Below are positions 1 to 8,860 of a stretch of DNA of 64,000 nt, in pieces. A model generated the notes under the pieces. That model had not been told where the DNA came from. It saw nothing but the letters and a program-made list of their open reading frames with translations, and made no database searches. Source of the DNA: Desulfovibrio gilichinskyi (lineage in GTDB: Bacteria; Desulfobacterota; Desulfovibrionia; Desulfovibrionales; Desulfovibrionaceae); the NCBI RefSeq assembly GCF_900177375.1, contig NZ_FWZU01000005.1, positions 124,001-188,000 on the forward strand. The letters are read 5' to 3'. Position numbers and translations under genes: made by a program. The stretch's first letter is position 1; the number at the start of each line of letters is the position of its first letter.

Positions 1-19
1 GAGTTGTTGTTAATTGTTT

Positions 20-433
20 TTATAGAAATACCTCTAAACCATGTGCTGTTAAGGAGCCCTCTATGTTCACGCGAACTTTTTGCATGTCTTGCAAACTGGC
101 TAGTTTTTTGAGAATTTTTTGCTTGTACGTATCTATTACAAAAGTTCCATCGTCTTTAAGATTGCGGTAAGCTTCTGAAAATACCTTGTATTGGTCTTCC
201 ATAAAGTAGCCTGCTGCAATCATAAAAATAAAATCAAAAGAACTATTTTTAAATAGGCTGTTATGCGCATCATAAATAATGTCAAGACCTTCAAGTTTGG
301 AAATATTACTAGTTACTTTAAATGATGTATTTTTTAATAGATAGCCATTTGGCTCGCCTGCAATTTCTAAGACTGTATCATGGTTGTTTACCAAGCTTAC
401 TAGGTAATCGTTAAGTTGCTTGTATATAATCAT
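20..433 (-). CDS. Small class I SAM methyltransferase-like protein
   Basis: A 137-residue protein with the core of a class I methyltransferase fold. A degenerate motif I (VLEIAGEPNGY, about residues 21-31) is followed by a motif resembling the post-II strand (FDFIFMIAAGYF) and a segment typical of Methyltransf_11 proteins (AYRNLKDDGTFVID). It stops soon afterwards, so it is shorter than the usual 180-250 residues and may be truncated or a minimal version. The ATG at 433 has AAGG about eight bases upstream; a TTG two codons earlier is less likely. It is the most distal gene seen of the minus-strand glycan operon, 153 bp after the deacetylase gene. The substrate cannot be told from the sequence. 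Confidence 0.6.
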   Translation of the reverse strand: MIIYKQLNDYLVSLVNNHDTVLEIAGEPNGYLLKNTSFKVTSNISKLEGLDIIYDAHNSLFKNSSFDFIFMIAAGYFMEDQYKVFSEAYRNLKDDGTFVIDTYKQKILKKLASLQDMQKVRVNIEGSLTAHGLEVFL

Positions 434-586
434 TTTCAACCTTAAATCATTATTAGAGTGAGATATTCTTTGAGAAGTAAGTAGTCCTTATCATTATATA
501 GATAAAAGCTTTAAATACAAACACACATCTAGTTCGTTAAGAAAAACTGAACGTAATGTCAACGGTAATAGCTCAAATATATTATA

Positions 587-1450
587 TTATGAGAATAAAT
601 CTCGGTATAAAACTGTTTTAATTAAAGATAGTTTTGAAAGCATCCTGTCAATTTTATTGTTTTTAATTATATCATACGGATCAAAATAATGTGTTAAAAA
701 TAACTTGTTCTTAGAGATCACATTAATTGTTTCTACAAATTCTTTTACGAATAAATCATCATCACCCAGAAAAGGATTGTTTTTACGAAGCATGTTCCAC
801 GAATCAAATATTGCTAAAGGGAAGTGGAGGCTGCATCCTGTAGGAATCTCAATAATTCCATGTGAGTGGACCGATGGAGCCCCGAATCCTTTGTATCCGC
901 ACGCAGCGGTAGAGCTGCTGTATTTATAACCAAGCTCTGCCAGTATGGGATAGACGCTTTCTGTGTGAAGATTGCCGTAGTGCGGAGTTCTGAAACCGAT
1001 ACTCTCAACTCCAAGAATTCTGTGATAGACTTCATGAGCCTTTTCAATTTCTTCCTTTTGTTCAGCATGCGAAAGTTTATTGAAATACCTGTTCGGTGCC
1101 CAATGAGGGTTATCTGGATGGGTATATGAATGGTTAATTATCTCATGTCCCTCATTCACAGCACGTTTATGAATGTCTGGGTATTTTTCAACAAATTTAC
1201 CGATTACAGCCAGTCCTGCTTTGATGTTGTGCTCCTTTAGCAGGTCAAGAAGTACAGGGAAGGCTTCAATATCTTTTTCAAAATCAAAATCAAATGTTAA
1301 TGCGTATGCAGCGCTATCTAATGGATTTATTTGTTGAAGCATAAACTTCAAGAAGAAATCATCGGGCGAGAATCTGTGGATAATCTCTCTAGTTAAGCGC
1401 GCAACATATTTGTTAGAAACAGGTTTGACTAAGAATTGAGGGTATTTCAT
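587..1450 (-). CDS. Polysaccharide deacetylase (NodB homology, CE4-like)
   Basis: A 287-aa protein with the NodB homology domain over most of its length. Motif 1 is TFDFDFE (about residues 52-58) instead of the canonical TFDDG, motif 2 is HSYTH (metal-binding H-x3-H), and motif 3 is RTPHYG. These mark metal-dependent deacetylases of N-acetylated sugars; the subfamily with F-D-F-D is common in capsule and O-antigen clusters. No signal peptide is visible, so it probably acts on cytoplasmic lipid-linked sugar intermediates. Its ATG overlaps the TGA of the upstream gene by four bases, implying translational coupling. The exact substrate is unknown. Confidence 0.85.
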   Translation of the reverse strand: MKYPQFLVKPVSNKYVARLTREIIHRFSPDDFFLKFMLQQINPLDSAAYALTFDFDFEKDIEAFPVLLDLLKEHNIKAGLAVIGKFVEKYPDIHKRAVNEGHEIINHSYTHPDNPHWAPNRYFNKLSHAEQKEEIEKAHEVYHRILGVESIGFRTPHYGNLHTESVYPILAELGYKYSSSTAACGYKGFGAPSVHSHGIIEIPTGCSLHFPLAIFDSWNMLRKNNPFLGDDDLFVKEFVETINVISKNKLFLTHYFDPYDIIKNNKIDRMLSKLSLIKTVLYRDLFS

Positions 1451-2832
1451 ATGTCGACCCTGCTGAAGTATATTTCCTTGTTCTCGAGAACATGGTTAGC
1501 AAGATTTTGTCCTGAATTTCTTTTTTCAGTAGCATATTTTGTAGAGTGATCCACAAAAAAATCAAATGAAGCTCGATAGCTTGAAGCAAGTACCTGTAAT
1601 TTTTCAATTTCGCTAAGTCGTGTTGGAGCATCAAGAAGAGATAATAGATCTCGCGGTGAATTTATATTTTGGATATATTTGGGGTGGCTGTACCATGCAT
1701 CGCCTAGTGTATAAGCTGGTGTATTATAAAGAAGGGCTTCTAACCCTATTGATCCATTAATTGTGATTACCGCATGAGCTTTTTGGATAAGTTCTTTACC
1801 TGGGTAAGAAATTGGGGCCATCATTACATTCTCTAACCTCAGAAGTTTTTCATAATATTTTTTGCCCTGCCATCCATAGCTAAAAGGGTGCGCCTTAATT
1901 ATTATATTTATATCAGAAGGGCCGTGGATAGCGAGCTCTTCAACAATTTTCCACTGATCTACATATTGAGAAGCGGCTGAGGTTGTGGTCGCTTCTGGTT
2001 GATGGTGCAGAAAAAAAAGAATGTATTTCCCCGCCGCTTCTAGCGAGAAATTCGCCGTCTGCTTTTTGAGATATAAACGATTACAAAGTCGCTTAAAGCC
2101 ATAAGGAAGATTTTTTAATCTAATAGGAATTTTTTTTATTTCATTTAACGTTATTAATTTTTGCGAATAATTTTTAAGGTATGAAAGAGTGGGTTTGGTT
2201 TCATTAAATTGCGAAATTATTTCATTAATTATCCTTGTTTCTTCAGGTGTAGGAGTAATACCATTTTCCAAGTATTTTGTGAAAAGGGCACTTTTTCTTG
2301 CGATCCCATAGCTAAGTAAAGCCCTGTTATTGAAAATGCCTGGCTTAATAAGTGTATGATAAAACCCAAAGTTTTTGTTTTTTGAAAAGGCTTCAACCAT
2401 TTGAAGCAAAATTAGGTCAATTGTATCATGGAAGGCAAATTGAATGTCGTAATTATCTGTCATATCTTTCATAAAATCGTAGGCTTGCATGTAATCCAAG
2501 CCTAGCTGATCTTTTGATAGCCAGTATGAAGAATGATCGATGTTTGCCTCTTGTGCTAACCTGCCGTAATAAAGATAATTAGAATACGATTCAAAAAGGT
2601 TAAGGCCCATTTCTTTTTCGACAGAGCGAACTTTTCCCCAAAAGTTAGGATCGTTGGAGTTTCTAGTTGTAGGAAGATGTACTCGTGTATGTTTGTTAGA
2701 GTAGGTTATCTCTTTTTTATACTCTAAAACTAGAACTTCGTATTCGTTTTGGAATATATCAATCATCCCTTGTATGTAGTGACGAAAAGTGTCGCCTCTT
2801 CCGATTAAAAGGATAGCTTTTTTTTTATTCAT
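1447..2832 (-). CDS. Capsule polysaccharide transferase-like protein (KpsC/KpsS-type fold)
   Basis: A 461-aa protein whose C-terminal half resembles Capsule_synth/KpsS-like glycosyltransferases: ILFFLHHQPEATT (about residue 272), a basic IIIKAHPF segment, and ITINGSIGLEALLYNTPAY (about 355-373), the nucleotide-sugar-binding part of the GT-B-like fold. The N-terminus (KKAILLIGRGDTFRHY) starts with a Rossmann-like strand. Members transfer Kdo or related acidic sugars, or act in capsule assembly. Here it lies immediately after the nonulosonic-acid genes, overlapping the ptmE-like gene by eight bases, so a role in adding or processing the acidic sugar is plausible but inferred. Confidence 0.7.
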   Translation of the reverse strand: MNKKKAILLIGRGDTFRHYIQGMIDIFQNEYEVLVLEYKKEITYSNKHTRVHLPTTRNSNDPNFWGKVRSVEKEMGLNLFESYSNYLYYGRLAQEANIDHSSYWLSKDQLGLDYMQAYDFMKDMTDNYDIQFAFHDTIDLILLQMVEAFSKNKNFGFYHTLIKPGIFNNRALLSYGIARKSALFTKYLENGITPTPEETRIINEIISQFNETKPTLSYLKNYSQKLITLNEIKKIPIRLKNLPYGFKRLCNRLYLKKQTANFSLEAAGKYILFFLHHQPEATTTSAASQYVDQWKIVEELAIHGPSDINIIIKAHPFSYGWQGKKYYEKLLRLENVMMAPISYPGKELIQKAHAVITINGSIGLEALLYNTPAYTLGDAWYSHPKYIQNINSPRDLLSLLDAPTRLSEIEKLQVLASSYRASFDFFVDHSTKYATEKRNSGQNLANHVLENKEIYFSRVDI

Positions 2833-3916
2833 GTTGTTTTTTCTTATCTTTAAAGGTGGTTACATCTGTTTGAGCTTGGTTGTAATCAGCCATCTGTCCG
2901 ATATCAAGCCAGTATTCCATGACGGGGAAGCTGGTGACAGTTCTTCCTTGTTCAAGCAAAATATCAATGAGGTCTGTCATATTGGTGAATTCATTATTAG
3001 GGATCATTTGTTGTACTTCTGGTTCCAACAAATAAATTCCTGCATTTACGAGAAAGGTTTTAGTTGGCTTTTCTTGAAGCTTGCAGACTTTTGGGCCTAT
3101 GCACTCAACAACTCCGTAAGGAATTTGGAATTCATATTGTCGAACGCCAACAGTCAGTTTGGATTTTTGTTCTTTATGAAAGGCCAGCATGGCTCCGAAA
3201 TCAACTTGAGTTAAAATATCTCCATTAATTACGAGAATAGGGCTTTCCGGTTTATCTATCAGAGATAAGGCGCCAGCTGTTCCAAGTGGTTTCTCTTCAG
3301 AAACGTAATTAATATCAACACCGAAGTTCGAGCCGTTTCCAAAATAATCAATTATTTTTTCAGGCATAAAATGGGTGGTGATTTCGATGTGCTTGATTCC
3401 CGCATTTTTAAGCTGGTCGATAATTCTCTCTAAAAGCGGACGGTCACCAACTTTGAGCATTGGTTTGGGCATTGATTCCGTCAGCGGGCGAAGTCTTGTA
3501 CCAAAACCTCCGGCCATAACAACGGCCTTAAATTCTGGATTTTCTCCGCTGCAACCGGTAATGTCGCGGCGTAAAATGAGGCCTTTTAGTATTCCTTTTT
3601 GATCAACTACAGGAAGATGGTGTACTGTAAACTTTTTGCCATGATCCATTAACTTGAGGGCTTCATCAACGCTAGTTGTTGCTGTAGCTGTTAGCGGATC
3701 TGTACACGTGATTTCAATGCAGTGTCTTTCAAGAGACAAATTATCAAGAAAAGCTCTGCGGATATCGCCATCGGTGATGACTCCAATAAGGTTGCTATTT
3801 CCAGAACAAACCAAAAGAATTCCAAGGCTTGCCTCGTTTAATTTCTTGAGGCAGTCTTTTATGGGTGTTTCCGGGGAAACAGTAAGGCTATTCAGGTCAT
3901 ATTTATTTATTATCAT
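2825..3916 (-). CDS. ptmE: CBS-domain sugar-1-phosphate nucleotidyltransferase (PtmE-like)
   Basis: A 363-aa protein with a tandem CBS pair (about residues 8-125; ITDGDIRRAFL, LPVVDQKGILKG) followed by a nucleotidyltransferase domain with AGGFGTRLRPLTESMPKPML (about 133-152) and a sugar-binding GTAGAL motif. This order matches Campylobacter PtmE, the glucosamine-1-phosphate guanylyltransferase that starts the GDP-based legionaminic acid route. Neighbours legI, legF, legC and legB support that reading. CBS domains commonly bind adenosyl nucleotides and may regulate activity. It overlaps the downstream capsule-type gene by eight bases. The nucleotide used (GTP or another) is inferred from family and context only. 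Confidence 0.8.
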   Translation of the reverse strand: MIINKYDLNSLTVSPETPIKDCLKKLNEASLGILLVCSGNSNLIGVITDGDIRRAFLDNLSLERHCIEITCTDPLTATATTSVDEALKLMDHGKKFTVHHLPVVDQKGILKGLILRRDITGCSGENPEFKAVVMAGGFGTRLRPLTESMPKPMLKVGDRPLLERIIDQLKNAGIKHIEITTHFMPEKIIDYFGNGSNFGVDINYVSEEKPLGTAGALSLIDKPESPILVINGDILTQVDFGAMLAFHKEQKSKLTVGVRQYEFQIPYGVVECIGPKVCKLQEKPTKTFLVNAGIYLLEPEVQQMIPNNEFTNMTDLIDILLEQGRTVTSFPVMEYWLDIGQMADYNQAQTDVTTFKDKKKQHE

Positions 3917-3942
3917 TGCAGAATTTCGTTATTTTTTCGGAG

Positions 3943-4995
3943 TTATGCAAAATCATCCCATTTCACTTCAGCTCCATCTGTCAGATCCTGTGCTGCTTTT
4001 CTGCCGATAGCATACTTAAGCTCTTCAGGTCCGACGCCTGTTCCGGGGCGTAGGAAATCAAAATCTTCAGCTTTGAGAATTTCACCTTTTTTAATAGCTC
4101 TAGTTGTAACCATACTACGTCGGAATTTAGTTCTTTTTTCCATTTCCGCTTCACTTACAGTGCGAGTTGTAGAACCGAGAGCTTTCCAGACGTTCATACC
4201 GTCTTTGCATATAACAGTCATTTCTGCTGGATTTGCAGAAATCCAGTGATCCCATCCATCCATATCTTTATCTGTTGTGAAATGCTTTTCAATTATACAT
4301 GCTCCGAGTGCAACAGCGGCCAACGGAATAGCAGAGCCTATAGTGTGGTCACTGAATCCGACAGGCACATCAAATGCCTGCTCAAGTGTTTTCATGTTAT
4401 TCAGATGTATGTCTTTATATTCAGGAGGGTAAATGGAAATGCAGTGAAATAACGCGATTGGACCTGAACCTGCTTCCCGCAATGTGTTAACTGCAGTTTC
4501 GATTTCTCCCATGCTTGCCATTCCTGTAGAGAGCATCACCTGACACCCTTTACTACCGACGTACTTCAGTAAAGGTATATGGTTTACGTCCATTGATGCA
4601 AGCTTAATGCATGGTACATTCATTTCCAGAAGCATATCAACTTCTTCAGGTGAAAAAGCAGATGACATAAACTCCACGCCTTTAGTTTTGCAGTAGGCTA
4701 GGATTTCAAGGTGCTGTTCGTGGGTAAACTGGTATTTATCAACCATTTCTTTGAGCGATCCGAAATGGCGGTTTGTATCAGTGTATGTTGTATTGCGTTC
4801 ATATTCTGCTTTTGAAATTAGAGTCTTACTGCTCCATGACTGGAATTTGACTGCATCTGCTCCGCATTCAATTGCAGAATTGATCATCTTTTTGCACAGA
4901 CCCATGTCTCCGTTATGGTTGGCCCCTATTTCCGCAATAAAGTAAGGAGGCTCGCCAGGTCCGACAAGACGTCCGTTGAAATTTAATTTTTCCAT
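3943..4995 (-). CDS. legI: N-acetylneuraminate/legionaminate synthase (NeuB family)
   Basis: Condenses phosphoenolpyruvate with a 2-acetamido or 2,4-diacetamido hexose to give a nine-carbon nonulosonic acid in the cytoplasm. The 350-aa product has the NeuB TIM barrel (FIAEIGANHNGD near the N-terminus, VKFQSW, STGMAS, GFSDHT, EKHFTTDK) and a C-terminal SAF/antifreeze-like domain (about residues 290-350). The start at 4995 is chosen because GGAGG lies five bases upstream; an earlier in-frame start would sit inside the upstream GT gene without a ribosome site. With legB and legC present, legionaminic acid is the more likely product than sialic acid. Confidence 0.92.
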   Translation of the reverse strand: MEKLNFNGRLVGPGEPPYFIAEIGANHNGDMGLCKKMINSAIECGADAVKFQSWSSKTLISKAEYERNTTYTDTNRHFGSLKEMVDKYQFTHEQHLEILAYCKTKGVEFMSSAFSPEEVDMLLEMNVPCIKLASMDVNHIPLLKYVGSKGCQVMLSTGMASMGEIETAVNTLREAGSGPIALFHCISIYPPEYKDIHLNNMKTLEQAFDVPVGFSDHTIGSAIPLAAVALGACIIEKHFTTDKDMDGWDHWISANPAEMTVICKDGMNVWKALGSTTRTVSEAEMEKRTKFRRSMVTTRAIKKGEILKAEDFDFLRPGTGVGPEELKYAIGRKAAQDLTDGAEVKWDDFA

Positions 4996-5879
4996 ATTTC
5001 CTCCAATTCGGGGTGTGCTATCCACGACCACCAAATGTGTTTTTCGCTAAGTTTATTTAGATTTCTGACATACCTGTCAAGATTATCAGGAGAGGACATT
5101 GAGTCCACAAAAATATTTAAGTTATCACTTGCCGTTTTGAATGATTCTGCTTTTTCTGAAAAGCTCTGCAATACATGCGTTTGTAAAAGAGAGTAATGCA
5201 GTTTTAACAGATTAGCAGCTTTGAGTACTTGCACTTTAGTAAAAGGAGGGAGAACTCTGGCTGTATTTTTAGGATGCTGCCTATACTGCATCAGCTGTTT
5301 AGAGGTTGTTTTAATTTTTGCTCCTAAAAGCCATGCTTTGGTTACCATAAACCAGTCCAGCATTACGCACTCCGGAGGAAACGGCATTAGTTTTTTTAGA
5401 AGCTCGCAGCGATAGGCTGTGTTGGATAATCCAAAGATATTCGCACGTGGCAGTAATGATATTAAATCTTCATTCTCAGAAACAGGGAATATTCTATTCA
5501 GATCAGAACCGTCTGCGTCAATTATATGAAGGGCGCAGGCGCAGAGATCACATTCTTTGAGAAGATTTTTTGATTCGCTAACTCTCTGCGGTAGCAAGAT
5601 GTCATCACTATCAGTGAATACAACCTGCTCATATTCTTCAACTATAATTTTAAAGGCTTTAGCTCTGACTAGAGCAGGAGTTGCTCCTGCATCCGCCGTT
5701 ATGAATTTTGCATCAAAAACTTTCCCGGCACTTTTAAAAACCTGCTCAGGCGTGAAGGAATCCAATCCGATAATTATGTCAAAGTTTTTGTCTGTTTGAG
5801 ATTCAACAGAGTCAAACCACGGTTTTATATATGGCTCTTCACCGGGATAAATGGTGGTGTAAAGTGCTGTTGAACTCAA
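4983..5879 (-). CDS. Family 2 glycosyltransferase
   Basis: A 298-aa GT-A glycosyltransferase. It begins with a GT2-like strand (ALYTTIYPGEEPYIKPW) and carries the DxD-type motif FTDSDDILLP (about residues 91-100) and a later acceptor-site motif CVMLDWFMV (about 170). No membrane segment is evident. It lies between legF and legI, overlapping legF by four bases and legI by thirteen, so it is co-translated with nonulosonic acid synthesis and may attach that sugar or a neighbouring residue. Donor and acceptor are unknown. Confidence 0.8.
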   Translation of the reverse strand: MSSTALYTTIYPGEEPYIKPWFDSVESQTDKNFDIIIGLDSFTPEQVFKSAGKVFDAKFITADAGATPALVRAKAFKIIVEEYEQVVFTDSDDILLPQRVSESKNLLKECDLCACALHIIDADGSDLNRIFPVSENEDLISLLPRANIFGLSNTAYRCELLKKLMPFPPECVMLDWFMVTKAWLLGAKIKTTSKQLMQYRQHPKNTARVLPPFTKVQVLKAANLLKLHYSLLQTHVLQSFSEKAESFKTASDNLNIFVDSMSSPDNLDRYVRNLNKLSEKHIWWSWIAHPELEEIWKN

Positions 5880-6589
5880 CGAGCTTCTCCGTCCAATTTA
5901 CGAGCCATCAAGAATTCAGCCATGTCCCAGTCATCATGGTCATCAATATCTACAGCTTTCTTCCAGCTAAGTTCAAACCCTCTTCTGTCTTGAGTGTGAA
6001 AAGTTTTTTCTTCACGCAGGACTTCACAGGTTGCCCACCATATTGCTCCGGTAGGGCAAAAAAGCGATGGAAGATCCTGACTTCTTTCTTTGAGCTTTTC
6101 AGCAAACAAGGGAGTTAAAGGCTTGCCTGCTTCCATTTCCATTGCCCACCACGGATTCAGCCAACCATATCTGGTTACACTGATTTGAGTCCGTGCATTC
6201 GCTGCTGTAAAGTGCTTGAAACTGGCAATAATATCGGAGGCATCCCGCATGGGGCAATTTGCCATAAGCTGACAAATATATTCATATTCGTTGCTCTCAG
6301 GATCTAATCTATTGAGAGCATCCAACGTTGCCGCGGATACGGGTGTTATATCATCTGCAATATTTTGATCCCGCATAAAAGGAACTTCTGCACCCAAAGA
6401 TTTTGAGATGTCTGATATTTCCGGGCAGTCTGTTGATACGACTACCCGGTCAAAAAGGCCGCTCTCAAGAGCTGCTTCGATCGTATATCCGATCATAGGT
6501 TTGCCAAGCATTTTCAAAATATTTTTCTTAGGAAGACGCTTAGATCCTCCTCGTGCAGGAATGACAGCTATGGCCTTTTTTGAATTCAT
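5876..6589 (-). CDS. legF: CMP-nonulosonic acid cytidylyltransferase (NeuA/LegF family)
   Basis: Activates a nonulosonic acid with CTP to the CMP-sugar. The 237-aa protein has the signature VIPARGGSKRLPKKN (about residues 7-21) for CTP binding, DRVVVSTD, and the family's A-D-D-I-T-P-V segment. The ATG at 6589 has CGGAG eleven bases upstream and lies four bases after the legC stop; an upstream extension of 24 residues would run inside legC and is not family-like. Context (legB, legC, legI) suggests CMP-legionaminic acid, but CMP-sialic or CMP-pseudaminic acid specificity cannot be excluded by eye. Confidence 0.88.
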   Translation of the reverse strand: MNSKKAIAVIPARGGSKRLPKKNILKMLGKPMIGYTIEAALESGLFDRVVVSTDCPEISDISKSLGAEVPFMRDQNIADDITPVSAATLDALNRLDPESNEYEYICQLMANCPMRDASDIIASFKHFTAANARTQISVTRYGWLNPWWAMEMEAGKPLTPLFAEKLKERSQDLPSLFCPTGAIWWATCEVLREEKTFHTQDRRGFELSWKKAVDIDDHDDWDMAEFLMARKLDGEAR

Positions 6590-6593
6590 ATCT

Positions 6594-7760
6594 CTAAACT
6601 CCGAGTATTCCAGCACCGCTCGGAATATTGATGACCCTTTTTTCAAGGGATTCAGCAACACTCATATCTGTGCGCGGGCAGTTTTCGTACATGGTTAATC
6701 TGTGCATGGCAGCCCATAAAGGACGGGTCATGTAAGATGCCCCGTTTGTAGCTTCAAGGACAGAGTCTCGTTCTTCTTCCATTCCTTTTTCAAGGATGAT
6801 GGTGTTGAACCAGTAGTTGCTTTTGCAGCCTTCAGGTTCAGTCAGAAAATGGACTCCTTTAACTGTAGAAAAAGCGGTAGCATATGCTTCAGCCAACTTT
6901 CGCTTGCTTGCAAGAATGTCATCCAGCTTTTCCATTTGAGCGCAACCAAGTGCAGCATTAATGTTCGGCATGCGGTAGTTGTATCCCACCATGTCATGGA
7001 AATATTCCCACTTATGTGGAATCTTGGCCGTAGTCGTCATATGTTTGCAGAGATCAGCAAGTTTATCATCATCGGTAAGGACAGCTCCGCCGCCGCCTGT
7101 GGTGATAGTCTTATTGCCGTTAAAGCTTAATGAGGAGATTTTGCCGAATCTTCCACAATGTTTCCCCTTGTAAAAAGAGCCGATAGCTTCAGCAGCATCT
7201 TCTACCATCGGGATGGAAAACTTCTCGCAAAGAGCAAGTAGCCCGTCTAAATCAAGTGGAATACCGAAGACATGCATGGGCACTAAGGCCGCAATTCTGC
7301 GTCCGGTTTGCTTGTTGAAGCATTCTCCGCTACGGACTTCCGCTATTTCGGAAAGATGTCTGTCCAGTTTGGACGCATCGATTCCAAGAGTTGTTTCCTC
7401 AGAGTCTACAATATGCGGAACCGCTCCGATATAGGCTACAGCGTTGGCTGTGGCTATAAAGGTCAGGCCTGGGATGATAACTTCATCATCGTTTTTTACA
7501 CCGGCAAGCATGAGAGCCATGTGTAAGGCCGCAGTTCCGTTGGTAACAGCTACTGCCCGTTTTGAGCCTGTGTATTCGGCCAGCATTTTTTCGAATTGAT
7601 CAACAAATTTACCGACAGAAGAGACAAAAGTAGAGTCGATACATTCTTTGGTGTAAGCCAGTTCATTGCCGGAAAAAACAGGTGCATGTAAAGGTACAAG
7701 GCCGTCTTTAAAGGTTAAAACTGAGCTTAATGCTTGAACTACTTCTTTTGAGATGCTCAT
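6594..7760 (-). CDS. legC: LegC-type PLP aminotransferase
   Basis: DegT/DnrJ/EryC1-type sugar aminotransferase of 388 aa, expected to aminate C4 of the 4-keto sugar made by LegB, giving a 4-amino-4,6-dideoxy intermediate of legionaminic acid. Visible features are the strongly LegC-like N-terminus (FVSSVGKFVDQFE), VTNGTAALHMAL (phosphate cup), VEDAAEAIGS, and the PLP lysine in SFNGNKTITTGGGG (about residues 205-218). It lies ten bases downstream of legB in the same operon. Confidence 0.9.
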   Translation of the reverse strand: MSISKEVVQALSSVLTFKDGLVPLHAPVFSGNELAYTKECIDSTFVSSVGKFVDQFEKMLAEYTGSKRAVAVTNGTAALHMALMLAGVKNDDEVIIPGLTFIATANAVAYIGAVPHIVDSEETTLGIDASKLDRHLSEIAEVRSGECFNKQTGRRIAALVPMHVFGIPLDLDGLLALCEKFSIPMVEDAAEAIGSFYKGKHCGRFGKISSLSFNGNKTITTGGGGAVLTDDDKLADLCKHMTTTAKIPHKWEYFHDMVGYNYRMPNINAALGCAQMEKLDDILASKRKLAEAYATAFSTVKGVHFLTEPEGCKSNYWFNTIILEKGMEEERDSVLEATNGASYMTRPLWAAMHRLTMYENCPRTDMSVAESLEKRVINIPSGAGILGV

Positions 7761-7770
7761 GATAATAACC

Positions 7771-8769
7771 TTACAGGTTGTATATATGGGATTTATACAT
7801 TGCTAAATTTTGTGAAGAACTTAACCAGTCTATGGTATTTCTTAGTCCTTTTTCAAAACCATCCAAGTTCCCGAATTGAGGAACCCAGCCAGTTAACCGC
7901 TCAGCTTTACTTCTGTCTGCGAGTAATCTGTCCACTTCACTTTTTTTAGGTCTGAGACGCTGCTCATCGGATTCTATTTCAATATCTAGATTCATACATT
8001 TGGCGATAAGTTTAGCCGTATCCCCAATTGAAATTTCGAACCCACTTCCAACATTAATAACTTCACCAACAGATGAGTCCGATTTCAATATTTTAATGAA
8101 TCCGTTAACAGTGTCAGATACATAGTTGAAATCCCTAGTGGGAGTTAGTGCTCCAAGTTTTATTTTGGTTTTACCATTCAGTAATTGAGTAATAATAGTT
8201 GGGATTACCGCTCTAGCTGATTGTCTTGGGCCGTAAGTATTGAATGGTCTAATTACAGCAACTGGGGTTTCGAAAGATCTATAAAAAGAAAGAGCTATCT
8301 GGTCAGCTCCAATTTTGCTGGCTGAGTATGGGGATTGCCCTTGTAAAGGGTGTTCTTCTGTAATGGGGACAAAAAGAGCACTTCCGTAGACTTCACTTGT
8401 GGATGTATGAACTACTTTGTCTATGCCGAGATCTTTGGCCGCTTGAACTATATTCAATGTCCCTGTGATATTTGTATCAACATATGTAGCAGGGGAATGG
8501 TACGAAAAAGGGATTGCAATAAGTGCTGCAAGGTGAAGAACTGCATCGCACCCTGTCATTGCTGTTTTTACTCCATTATAATCGCGAATATCACCTGGGA
8601 AAATTTCAATTTCCTTTAAGATTTTTTTATCTGTACGATCCAGCCAACCCCAGGAGTTAAAAGAGTTGTAGAAAGTAAATGCCTTAACATCATATCCTGC
8701 AAGGACTAATGCTTCTGTTAAGTGGGAACCTATGAAGCCATCTGCGCCTGTTACTAAAATTTTTTTCAT
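7771..8769 (-). CDS. legB: NDP-sugar 4,6-dehydratase LegB
   Basis: Extended short-chain dehydrogenase of 332 aa with GADGFIGSHL (NAD binding) at the N-terminus, the LegB-characteristic FYNSFNSWGWLD stretch (about residues 37-48), the catalytic TSTSEVYG and Y-x3-K (YSASK), and GPRQSARAVIPT. It converts a nucleotide-activated GlcNAc to the 4-keto-6-deoxy sugar for LegC. GGAG lies eight bases before the ATG. The 91-bp gap to the ABC-transporter gene upstream shows no clear hairpin, so the genes are probably one transcription unit. Confidence 0.92.
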   Translation of the reverse strand: MKKILVTGADGFIGSHLTEALVLAGYDVKAFTFYNSFNSWGWLDRTDKKILKEIEIFPGDIRDYNGVKTAMTGCDAVLHLAALIAIPFSYHSPATYVDTNITGTLNIVQAAKDLGIDKVVHTSTSEVYGSALFVPITEEHPLQGQSPYSASKIGADQIALSFYRSFETPVAVIRPFNTYGPRQSARAVIPTIITQLLNGKTKIKLGALTPTRDFNYVSDTVNGFIKILKSDSSVGEVINVGSGFEISIGDTAKLIAKCMNLDIEIESDEQRLRPKKSEVDRLLADRSKAERLTGWVPQFGNLDGFEKGLRNTIDWLSSSQNLAMYKSHIYNL

Positions 8770-8860
8770 GTAAAAACTCCGTAATAAATTGAGTGTCTTA
8801 GGAATATTTTAAGTGAAGAGAGCGTAGTTCCCACGTTCACATGTAACTATCTATAATATA

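Noticed and set aside
2789-3214. Plus-strand open frame of 141 codons
   Set aside because: Antisense to ptmE-like and capsule-transferase-like genes; no motif.
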